Shown here: one piece after another, positions 7,353-13,466 of the stretch | Position numbering within the stretch: position 1 is the stretch's first letter | Layout: the number at the start of each line of letters is the position of its first letter | DNA from: JBFMAI01 sp964462635 | Lineage (GTDB): Bacteria > Planctomycetota > Phycisphaerae > UBA1845 > Fen-1342 | Direction: 5' to 3' | DNA: 24,171 bases | Assembly (NCBI GenBank): GCA_964462635.1 | Contig: CAYWYJ010000048.1 | Location: 1 to 24,171 of the forward strand | Program-made: the position numbers and the translations under genes | Notes under the pieces: generated by a model | What the model was told of the DNA's origin: nothing | The model's input: the letters and a program-made list of their open reading frames with translations, nothing else | Database searches by the model: none

Positions 7353-8309
7353 TTATCGACGTTCCGTGCCGGCGCGGCGATGGGGCGGGACGGTCTTTCG
7401 TGCTCGGGCCGCCAGCCGCCGCAGCCCCGCCAGGTTCACCAGATCCCAGTCGCGGCCGCGCTCGTCGGTGCCCTTGGGCGTCTCCAGGATCATCGGGACG
7501 CCGCGGAACCGGTCGTCCGCGAGCAGGTGCCGGAAGCCCCGCAGCCCGAGGCGGCCGTGGCCGATGTGGGCATGGCGGTCGCGGTGCGAGCCGCGCGACC
7601 CCACACTGTCATTGAGGTGCCAGCAACACACGCGCTCGACGCCGACCGTTTGCTCGATCTCGGTCACGACTCGATCATATTGCTCGGGGCGGCGCAGGTC
7701 GTAGCCGGCGGCGAAGATGTGGCACGTGTCCACACAGACGCCGGCGCGCGACGGGTCGTGCAGTTGATGGATGATCTCGGCAAGCTCCGCGAATGTGCGC
7801 CCGAGCGTGTGGCCGCTGCCCGCCGTCGTTTCGAGCACGGGGATCGCGGGCCCGTCGCGGCGTTCGGCAAGAATGCGATTCAGCGCGCGGGCGACGCGGG
7901 CCAAGCCGCCGGCGCTGTCTCCATCCGTCGCGGAACCCGGGTGGACGACGAGGTAAGGGATTCCCAGCGTGTCGCAGCGGCGTAGTTCCTCGGCCAAGGC
8001 GACCCGGCTGCGCTCGGCAAGACGCCGCTGGGGCGATGCCAGGTTAATGAGGTACGAGGCATGCGCGACCGGCGGGCCAAATCCGGGTGTGTCGCACAGC
8101 GCACGCCACTGGGCCACGTCGCGGGGGTCGAGCGGTGCCGCCCGCCACTGACGCTGGTTCTTCACGAAGACCTGCACGGTGTCGAACCCGCAGCGCAGGG
8201 CTTCGGCGGCCGCGCGGCGCAGGCCGCCGGCGATCGACAGATGCGCCCCAAAGCAATGCCGGGGGCTGGCGGCCCGCGGCGGATACGGAGGTCTTTTGAC
8301 GCCGATCAT
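7353..8309 (-). CDS. nfo: Deoxyribonuclease IV (AP endonuclease, EndoIV)
   Basis: Cleaves DNA 5' of abasic sites in base-excision repair. 318 aa, slightly longer than the usual 280 or so because of short N- and C-terminal extensions. TIM-barrel motifs and the trinuclear zinc ligands are all visible: FGAHLSIAGG, VAHASYLINLASP, LVVHPGS, VLETTAGSG, CVDTCHIFAAGYD, WHLNDS, DRHAHIGHG, ILETPKG. The start was put at the ATG giving MIGVKRPP; an upstream in-frame ATG at 8381 would run into maf. It diverges from maf with only 57 bp between the starts, so both promoters must overlap there. A weak TATTAG lies 10 nt before the ATG. Confidence 0.96.
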   Translation of the reverse strand: MIGVKRPPYPPRAASPRHCFGAHLSIAGGLRRAAAEALRCGFDTVQVFVKNQRQWRAAPLDPRDVAQWRALCDTPGFGPPVAHASYLINLASPQRRLAERSRVALAEELRRCDTLGIPYLVVHPGSATDGDSAGGLARVARALNRILAERRDGPAIPVLETTAGSGHTLGRTFAELAEIIHQLHDPSRAGVCVDTCHIFAAGYDLRRPEQYDRVVTEIEQTVGVERVCCWHLNDSVGSRGSHRDRHAHIGHGRLGLRGFRHLLADDRFRGVPMILETPKGTDERGRDWDLVNLAGLRRLAARARKTVPPHRRAGTERR

Positions 8310-8366
8310 GCGGTTCGGTCTAATACGCCGCCGGGTCCGGGTCAAACGGGAGGGGAAGGAGCGTGC

Positions 8367-8993
8367 GTGGCGGCTGCGCAAGGGTTGATCCTGGCATCGG
8401 CGAGTCCGCGGCGGCGCGAGCTGCTGGCGGGCCTGCTGCCCGCGGTGGACGTGGTTCCGTGCCCGTACCCGGAACCGGTACTACGGACGGCGAGAGTGGT
8501 TCCGACTTCCTGGGCGCAGGCCCTGGCTTATTTCAAGGCCCGCGCCGTGGCCGACCTCCACCCGGGGCGGTGGGTGTTGGGAGCAGACACGATCGTCGTC
8601 TGCGACGGCGAAATCCTGGGCAAGCCGCGGGATATCGCCGACGCGCGGGACATGCTCGAGCGCCAGGCACGCTGCCCCAGCGACGTGTTGACCGGCGTCT
8701 GCCTGGTGCGCCGCGGCAACGGCACGACACGGCGCCACGCGACCGTCGAGCGCACGCGCGTGTGGATGCGTGACGATCCTGCGATTCGAGAAGCGTATCT
8801 CAGGAGCGGAGATTGGGCCGGCAAGGCGGGGGCGTACGGAATCCAGGACGTAGGGGACCGGCTGGTCACGGGCCTGGAGGGCAGCTTCTCAAACGTGGTG
8901 GGTCTGCCGCTCGAACGCCTGGCCGAGTTGCTGACGGAGATCGGGTTGATCGAGGCCGGCGCGGGCCCGCGGCGTCCGGCCGATAACGGATAG
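8367..8993 (+). CDS. maf: Maf-family nucleotide pyrophosphatase
   Basis: Hydrolyses nucleoside triphosphates (dTTP/UTP-type or modified nucleotides in the family) to monophosphate and pyrophosphate. 208 aa. Motifs: LILASASPRRRELL at residues 7-20, the catalytic WVLGADTIV, ILGKPRD, DVLTGVCLV, GDWAGKAGAYGIQ and GSFSNVVGLPLE. Start chosen at GTG 8367, preceded by AGGAG about 5 nt upstream and placing the SASPRR motif at the normal distance from the N-terminus; the open frame upstream lies antisense to nfo. Divergent from nfo. Confidence 0.95.
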   Translation: MAAAQGLILASASPRRRELLAGLLPAVDVVPCPYPEPVLRTARVVPTSWAQALAYFKARAVADLHPGRWVLGADTIVVCDGEILGKPRDIADARDMLERQARCPSDVLTGVCLVRRGNGTTRRHATVERTRVWMRDDPAIREAYLRSGDWAGKAGAYGIQDVGDRLVTGLEGSFSNVVGLPLERLAELLTEIGLIEAGAGPRRPADNG

Positions 8994-9097
8994 TCCGCCG
9001 ACGGTCTCGGCGGTATGATAGGTGGCGGTGAGCGCGTGGGCGCCGCCAGCCGATACGACCCCTGCCGGCGGCCCCGGCGGGTGCGGTGAGCTGTGGT

Positions 9098-9115
9098 CAC
9101 CGGCGCTGGCCGGTG
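9098..9115. repeat. Repeat D hairpin, copy 1
   Basis: CACCGGC / GCCGGTG, perfect 7-bp stem with loop GCTG. The same arms with a different loop occur at 13323-13342, and both copies continue GAA-A-AC. This copy ends 19 nt before the sigma factor ATG, so it would lie in that gene's leader. Confidence 0.6.
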
Positions 9116-9134
9116 AATAACGCCTGATAAATCC

Positions 9135-10031
9135 ATGCCGACAAAGCTCGACACCGCTCTGGGTGACTATCTCAAGCAGATCAAGAAGTACGCGCTGTTG
9201 ACGCCGGAGGAAGAGCGCGACCTCGCGCTGCGCATTCGGGCGCGCGCGGAAGCGGAGACCAAGCTGGCCACGGGCGAGATCGGCCTGGTGGAATACGAGC
9301 GCGTCCAGCGGGACGGGGCCGAGGCCCGGGACCGGATGATCCAGGCGAACCTGCGGCTGGTCATCAGCGTGGCGAAGAACTTCCGCAACCGCGGGCTGCC
9401 CATGGAAGACCTCGTGAACGAGGGCAACGTGGGGCTGATGAACGCGGTGGACCGCTACGACCCGGACGTCGGCTCGCGCTTCAGCACGTACGCCGGCTAC
9501 TGGATCGACCAGGCCATCCGTCGGGCGGTGCAAAACTCCCAGCAGATGATCCACATCCCCAGCTATCTGATGGAGCAGATCGGGAACATGCGGCTGGCGA
9601 TGCGGGCGCTGGAGGAGCAGCTTGGTCGTCCGCCGACGATGAACGAGCTGGCCGAACACATGGCGATCACGCCGCGGAAGGCCGGGGCGATTTCGATGGC
9701 CATCAAGGCGTGCACGTCGCGCATGCACGGGACGGCGACGGCCAGCGGCGAGAACACGCTGAATGAGGCGCTGGAGGACACCCGCACGCCGCGGCCGTTC
9801 GACGCGGTCTTCACGCAGTCCGACTCGGAGTTTGTCGCCCAGGTGCTGGCGCGGATCACCGAGCGGGAAGCCATGATCCTGAAGCTGCGGTACGGGCTGA
9901 CGGACCGGAAGGGCAAGCGCATGACGCTGAAGGAAATCGGCGAGGAAGTCGGCCTGACCCGCGAGCGGGTCCGGCAGATCGAGCGGGAAGCCAAGCGCAA
10001 GCTCGTGGAGTACGTCAAGAAGTACATGTAG
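9135..10031 (+). CDS. RNA polymerase sigma-70 family factor (RpoD/RpoS-like)
   Basis: 298 aa. Region 1.2 lies at the N-terminus (DYLKQIKKYALLTPEEERDLA). Region 2 spans about 72-142 with MIQANLRLVISVAKNF, DLVNEGNVGLM, and STYAGYWIDQAIRRAVQN for -10 recognition. Region 3 (about 143-215) includes IGNMRLAMRALEEQLGRPPT. Region 4 (about 238-298) has LKLRYGL and the helix-turn-helix TLKEIGEEVGLTRERVRQIE. It lacks the acidic region 1.1 and long non-conserved region of a primary RpoD, so it is best called a group 2-type factor, although it could be a reduced primary sigma. About 20 extra residues separate regions 1.2 and 2. No clear Shine-Dalgarno precedes the ATG. Confidence 0.93.
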   Translation: MPTKLDTALGDYLKQIKKYALLTPEEERDLALRIRARAEAETKLATGEIGLVEYERVQRDGAEARDRMIQANLRLVISVAKNFRNRGLPMEDLVNEGNVGLMNAVDRYDPDVGSRFSTYAGYWIDQAIRRAVQNSQQMIHIPSYLMEQIGNMRLAMRALEEQLGRPPTMNELAEHMAITPRKAGAISMAIKACTSRMHGTATASGENTLNEALEDTRTPRPFDAVFTQSDSEFVAQVLARITEREAMILKLRYGLTDRKGKRMTLKEIGEEVGLTRERVRQIEREAKRKLVEYVKKYM

Positions 10032-10094
10032 TCCGAGAAAGGGGCCGGGGGCCCTTCCTGGAACGGGCGTCCCGGACCGCTCGCGGACGAACCC

Positions 10095-10126
10095 GAGGGG
10101 AAGAGACTCCCGACCCCTTCTCGGTC
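10095..10126 (+). repeat. Repeat G, copy 1 (left of yacG)
   Basis: GGGGAAGAGACTCCCGACCC then CTTCTCGGTC. A similar string is at 10504-10541 in the same orientation, differing by small insertions. Confidence 0.45.
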
Positions 10127-10149
10127 TGGATCGACGCGCGGCCGCCGGC

Positions 10150-10155
10150 TATACT
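10150..10155 (+). promoter_or_regulatory. -10 element of yacG, predicting a leaderless mRNA
   Basis: TATACT ends exactly six bases before the yacG ATG, so the predicted +1 is the A of the start codon. The -35 candidate TGGATC (10127-10132, 17-bp spacer) is weak. No Shine-Dalgarno precedes the gene, which agrees with leaderless translation. Confidence 0.5.
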
Positions 10156-10161
10156 GCCAGC

Positions 10162-10383
10162 ATGATCCGCAACCTCTTCGGCCCGGACGGCGCGGCCCGC
10201 TCGTATCGTTGCTGCATCTGTGACCGGGAAACGGAATACTGGGGGCCGACGCCTTCTGTGTATCCTTTCTGTAGCCCGCGCTGCAAGCTCGTCGACCTCG
10301 GCAAGTGGCTGCGTGAGCAATACACCATCGACGGCGATCTGCGGCCCGACGATCTGACCCGCGGGCCCACGCCGGGCACCTGA
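10162..10383 (+). CDS. yacG: YacG-type zinc-finger protein (DNA gyrase inhibitor family)
   Basis: 73 aa. Four zinc-binding cysteines in the family pattern: the CCIC pair, then YPFCSPRCK, followed by the diagnostic VDLGKWLREQYTI. In E. coli YacG binds GyrB and blocks DNA binding by gyrase; the role here is by homology only. Convergent with purH. The ATG directly follows a -10-like TATACT, so the messenger is probably leaderless. Flanked on both sides by copies of repeat G. Confidence 0.9.
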   Translation: MIRNLFGPDGAARSYRCCICDRETEYWGPTPSVYPFCSPRCKLVDLGKWLREQYTIDGDLRPDDLTRGPTPGT

Positions 10384-10399
10384 CCGCGGGAAGGCAACC

Positions 10400-10431
10400 G
10401 CCAAGGCACCAAGAGCGCCAAGGACGCCAAG
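10400..10431 (+). repeat. Short GCCAAG tandem repeat
   Basis: Four units at 8-9 bp spacing: GCCAAG at 10400, ACCAAG at 10408, GCCAAG at 10417 and 10426. It lies in the 190-bp gap between convergent yacG and purH. No gene is supported in this gap. Confidence 0.55.
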
Positions 10432-10503
10432 AGAAGAGAGAGATCAGAGGGGGGCGGAGGCGTTTTCCGGACGACGTTCCTTTCGCGGTGCGGAGACGGA
10501 GAC

Positions 10504-10541
10504 GCGGGAAAAGAGCGACTCCCAACCCCGTTCTCCGTAAC
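10504..10541 (+). repeat. Repeat G, copy 2 (right of yacG)
   Basis: GCGGGAAAAGAGCGACTCCC then AACCCCGTTCTCCGTAAC. Parallels 10095-10126 in order and orientation. Confidence 0.45.
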
Positions 10542-10573
10542 CGGCCCGTCTCTTGGCCCGACCCCTGCTTCCT

Positions 10574-13147
10574 TCAATGCCGGAAGTGGCGGGTGCCGGT
10601 GAAGATCATGGCGACGCCGCGCTCGTTACACGCCGCGATCGTGTCGGCGTCGCGTTTGCTGCCGCCGGGCTGAATGAGGGCGGTGATACCGACGTCGATC
10701 AGGAGGTCCGGGCCGTCGCGGAAGGGGAAGAAGGCGTCCGAGGCGGCGACCGCGCCTGGGAGCAGGGCTTCGTGGCCGTTCTCCCTGGCCAGCCAGGTGG
10801 CAATGCGGCAGCTCATCACGCGGCTCATCTGGCCCGCCCCGTTGCCGAGCAACATGCCGTCGCGGCAGATCGTGATCGCGTTGCTCTTGGTGTGCTTACA
10901 AATCAGCCACGCCAGGCGGAGGTCGTGCAGCTCTCGTTCCGTCGGGGCGCGTTCGGTGACCACCTGCCACTGGTCCTCGTTGAGACCGATGAGGTCGCGC
11001 GTTTGCATGAGCACGCCGCCGGCGATGCGCTTGAGATCCATCTCGGAGGGATCGGGTTCGACGCTCAGGTCGCCGACCGCGAGCAGCCGCACGCGCTGGC
11101 CCCAGTCCTTCTTCGGGAGCGGCGCGTCCGGCGTCGGCGCCAGGCGCGGCTCGCCCGGCTCCGGCCGGGCCGTGGCGGGGTCATACGTTCCGCGAATCAC
11201 GGCGACGGCGTCGGGCGTGAAGTCCGGCGCGAGCCAGACTTCGACGAAGAAGCCGCCGGGGGCCGCGGGGTGGCCGGAGTCCTTGAGCGGTTTGCCGAAG
11301 CGGGCGTAGGTCTCCATCACGACGGCGGCAAAGGCGGCGTCGACGGGGAAGTTGACGGCGAGGATACCACCCATCGCGGCGTTGGGGTCGCCGAGGTAGG
11401 CCTGGCGATAGGCCGCGACCCGGGCTTCGTGCAGCGCCTGGGGCGTGTCATCCATCGGCCGCGCCCCCGCCACCCCGCAGGCGTTGGTGTGTTTGATGAA
11501 ACAGACCGCCGGCCAGCCGCCCGTATCGCAAGGCTCGGCCCCGCGAGTCGTACTGCAAGGCTCTGCCCCGCGAGTCGTACTGCAAGGCTCTTCCCCGCGA
11601 GTCGTACTGCAAGGCTCTTCCCCGCGAGTCGTACTGCAAGGCTCTGCCTTGCAGCTCTCTCGACGGACCTCTCCCCGCGCCGGGCCCCCGAGAACGGGCG
11701 GTACGGGCACGTCGTCGGAAACCGGCCGACCGATCCCCAGGACGAAGAAGTCCACCCCGTACCACCACGGGTACCGATCCGGTGTGGCGGCCAGCCCTTC
11801 CTTGACCGGGTTCTGGGCGATGTACTCCCACTTCTGCCGGAACTCGCTCTCATCGCGGATCTGGTGATCGTATGATTCCCTGTCCCATGTCTGTCCCAGG
11901 CCGCCGCGCCCTTGCGAAATCAGTCGACCACTGTAGCTCTTCACGCTGGTCAGGATTTCGCTGAGGTTGAAGTGCACGCCGGGGTTCTCGGGCAGAGTTC
12001 GCGGGGACAACAGGACGTGCACGTGGTCGGGCATGACGACCAGCGCGTGGATGTCGATCTTCTTGCCGTCCCAGAAGCGCATGGCGTCAAAGGCGATCCG
12101 TCGTTCGCCTTCGTTCAGGACGCCGATGACGCTGCGGAAGGTGATCCAGTAGGTCGCGCCCGGGGTCTGCCAGTGGGGGAGTTTGCGGCGCGTCGCGCGG
12201 TCGTCGCGGACGGGTGCGTGACGGTGCGACGGCGAAGGCGCTGCAAGGCGGAGCCTTGCAGTACGGTCCGCGTCGGAGGGGCCTGCAAGGCGGAGCCTTG
12301 CAGTACGACCGTCTGCACCCTCCGTGCCCGCCCGTGTCAGTTCGGCACACAGCTCCAACGCCGCGCTGGCGTCGGCATAATTGTTGAACGACACCTCGGT
12401 CTGAATGTTCCCAACTGGGCACAGCCTTTCGAGGATTCCCCGAACGCGCATCAGCTCGCCCGCTTGATGTGGGTTCTCGCCGTACCGGAGCGCCCCGCGC
12501 GAGCACATTTCCAACACTCGGTCGAACACCGGCAAACCCGCAATCTTCGCCAGGTAATCAGCGACCATGCGGTCATAGTCGGTCGTCTTGCCAAAAGTGG
12601 CACTTGCATCCCCCAGGCGGATCCACTCCAGCGCGTTGACGTCGAGATCGTTGCGACGCAACTGGTCCAGCGCTATTACCCAATCCTCCCGATCGCACAG
12701 CACCCACACGTGCTTGTGGTTCTTCGCCGCGGCGCGGAGCAGGCAGGGGCCGCCGATGTCGATCATCTCGATCGCTTCCGCGAACGTGCAGCCCGGCTTG
12801 GCGATCGTTTGCTCGAACGGGTACAGGTTCACCACCACCATGTCGATCGGCTCGATCCCCTGCTCCGCGAGCTGCCGCATGTGCTCGGGATTGTCGCGGT
12901 CGGCCAGAATCGCCGCGTGAATCCGCGGGTGCAGCGTCTTGACCCGCCCGTCGAGCATCTCCGGGAACCCCGTGATGTCCTCGACCAGCGTCACCGGCAG
13001 GCCGGCGTCCTTCAGCACCTTCGCCGTGCCGCCGGTGGAGATCAGCTCGATGCCGAACTCGTCGTGCAGGGCGCGGGCGAAGTCGACGATGCCGGTCTTG
13101 TCGTAGACGCTGATGAGGGCCCGCTTGATCCGGCGTGGCTCAGGCAT
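10574..13147 (-). CDS. purH: Bifunctional PurH (AICAR transformylase / IMP cyclohydrolase) with an in-frame RAYT transposase insertion
   Basis: Catalyses the last two steps of IMP synthesis. 857 aa against the usual 510-540. Residues 1-150 are the MGS-like IMP cyclohydrolase domain (ISVYDKTGI, FPEMLDGRVKTLHP, NLYPFEQT, IDIGGP). The transformylase domain starts with RYGENPHQ (221-228) and SFNN (253-256), breaks off after ALELCAEL (residue 270), and resumes at WPAVCFIKHTNACG with catalytic Lys552-His553. It then runs without a break through KSNAI, GAGQMSR, SDAFFPFRD and IQPGGS to FTGTRHFRH. Residues 271-541 are foreign: hairpin-encoded peptides, a complete RAYT domain and a 9-residue tandem array. 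No stop or frameshift occurs, so a fusion protein is expected. The break falls where E. coli PurH has only about three residues between conserved blocks, suggesting a tolerated surface loop. Confidence 0.95.
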   Translation of the reverse strand: MPEPRRIKRALISVYDKTGIVDFARALHDEFGIELISTGGTAKVLKDAGLPVTLVEDITGFPEMLDGRVKTLHPRIHAAILADRDNPEHMRQLAEQGIEPIDMVVVNLYPFEQTIAKPGCTFAEAIEMIDIGGPCLLRAAAKNHKHVWVLCDREDWVIALDQLRRNDLDVNALEWIRLGDASATFGKTTDYDRMVADYLAKIAGLPVFDRVLEMCSRGALRYGENPHQAGELMRVRGILERLCPVGNIQTEVSFNNYADASAALELCAELTRAGTEGADGRTARLRLAGPSDADRTARLRLAAPSPSHRHAPVRDDRATRRKLPHWQTPGATYWITFRSVIGVLNEGERRIAFDAMRFWDGKKIDIHALVVMPDHVHVLLSPRTLPENPGVHFNLSEILTSVKSYSGRLISQGRGGLGQTWDRESYDHQIRDESEFRQKWEYIAQNPVKEGLAATPDRYPWWYGVDFFVLGIGRPVSDDVPVPPVLGGPARGEVRRESCKAEPCSTTRGEEPCSTTRGEEPCSTTRGAEPCSTTRGAEPCDTGGWPAVCFIKHTNACGVAGARPMDDTPQALHEARVAAYRQAYLGDPNAAMGGILAVNFPVDAAFAAVVMETYARFGKPLKDSGHPAAPGGFFVEVWLAPDFTPDAVAVIRGTYDPATARPEPGEPRLAPTPDAPLPKKDWGQRVRLLAVGDLSVEPDPSEMDLKRIAGGVLMQTRDLIGLNEDQWQVVTERAPTERELHDLRLAWLICKHTKSNAITICRDGMLLGNGAGQMSRVMSCRIATWLARENGHEALLPGAVAASDAFFPFRDGPDLLIDVGITALIQPGGSKRDADTIAACNERGVAMIFTGTRHFRH
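11522..11654 (-). repeat. 27-bp tandem array flanking the RAYT insertion
   Basis: Four full units (11522-11548, 11549-11575, 11576-11602, 11603-11629) and a diverging fifth (11630-11654). On the plus strand units read CGTACTGCAAGGCTC then TTCCCCGCGAGT with small changes. Each unit encodes nine PurH residues, STTRGEEPC or STTRGAEPC, putting cysteines at 504, 513, 522, 531 and 540. Because the period is a multiple of three, gain or loss of units keeps purH in frame. Confidence 0.9.
11634..11654. repeat. REP-like hairpin, left of the RAYT domain
   Basis: CTGCAAGGC / GCCTTGCAG, perfect 9-bp stem with loop TCT. It overlaps the last, diverging unit of the 27-bp array. Confidence 0.85.
12241..12261. 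repeat. REP-like hairpin, right of the RAYT domain, copy 1
   Basis: CTGCAAGGC / GCCTTGCAG with loop GGA, followed by TACG. Same arms as at 11634-11654. Confidence 0.85.
12283..12303. repeat. REP-like hairpin, right of the RAYT domain, copy 2
   Basis: Identical to 12241-12261, in the same orientation, 42 bp further on (14 codons), again followed by TACG. The regular spacing of two hairpins resembles a REP doublet. Confidence 0.85.
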
Positions 13148-13322
13148 TGTGTGAGGAATCTCCGTACTGCAAACGACCGAATTCTGCGCGGTGCGACGAG
13201 ATTCTCCGGCGGCCTACGGCCGGTACGGACCCCGGTCGCCAAAGGCGACTCGCTGTGGCGAGCCGCTACATCTGGCCACGGACTCAGGCCGCGCTATGTT
13301 GGCGCGGCGCGCGGCCGTGGGG

Positions 13323-13342
13323 CACCGGCGCTCTAGCCGGTG
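13323..13342. repeat. Repeat D hairpin, copy 2
   Basis: CACCGGC / GCCGGTG with loop GCTCTA. Same arms as 9098-9115; both copies continue into GAA followed by AC-rich sequence. Confidence 0.6.
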
Positions 13343-13395
13343 AAACACGCGCTGAGAGCCGGTGCCCGAGAGCCCCGCCAGGGGCTTCAAGCAAG

Positions 13396-13421
13396 CCGGG
13401 CCGCCTTCGCGGGCGGCCCGG
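13396..13421 (-). terminator. Strong hairpin downstream of the beta-propeller gene
   Basis: CCGGGCCGCC / GGCGGCCCGG, perfect 10-bp GC stem with a 6-nt loop, 45 nt after the stop codon of the minus-strand gene. On the minus strand only a weak CTTGCTT follows, so it may mark the 3' end without being a textbook intrinsic terminator. Confidence 0.5.
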
Positions 13422-13466
13422 AGGTTCTTCGTGCCCAACACCCGCGTGGCCCGCCGGGGGCCGCAC

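Larger units (their letters stand above)
11525..12337 (-). mobile_element. REP-associated tyrosine transposase (RAYT) element inserted in purH
   Basis: The Y1/HUH transposase domain covers PurH residues about 320-466 (11750-12190). It opens RRKLPHWQTPGATYWITFR, typical of this IS200-like group. It contains the metal-binding HUH motif in VMPDHVHVLL (His375, His377), the catalytic tyrosine context WDRESYDHQIRDE (Tyr426), and the closing EYIAQNPVKEGL. Family members nick and join single-stranded REP hairpins. It has no start or stop codon of its own and can be made only as part of PurH. Identical-arm hairpins lie on both sides. The boundaries are inferred from where PurH similarity stops and resumes and are good to perhaps 30 bp. 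Confidence 0.88.
13148..13466. other. Intergenic region between purH and the beta-propeller gene
   Basis: 319 bp with no supported gene. It holds several perfect hairpins: GTCGCC / GGCGAC and CTCGC / GCGAG near 13232-13262, GCCGCGC / GCGCGGC at 13288-13308, repeat D at 13323-13342, and a strong hairpin at 13396-13421. The purH ribosome site is weak (GGAG about 12 nt before the ATG). Confidence 0.55.

Noticed and set aside
8991..9019. Promoter TAGTCC-17 bp-TATGAT before the sigma factor gene
   Set aside because: The -10 is fair but the -35 matches only half of the consensus; not strong enough to list.
11522..11654. Possible CRISPR array
   Set aside because: The 27-bp units are directly tandem with no spacers, and they are translated as part of purH.
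11525..12337. Intein inside PurH
   Set aside because: No N-terminal Cys/Ser splicing block and no C-terminal His-Asn before the downstream junction; the insert is a Y1/HUH transposase flanked by REP-like hairpins.
11525..12337. IStron or group I intron restoring purH at the RNA level
   Set aside because: No group I core elements recognised, and the insert is open in frame from end to end, so read-through translation is the simpler explanation.
10574..13147. purH as a disrupted pseudogene
   Set aside because: No stop or frameshift at either junction, and all recognised PurH motifs on both sides are intact.
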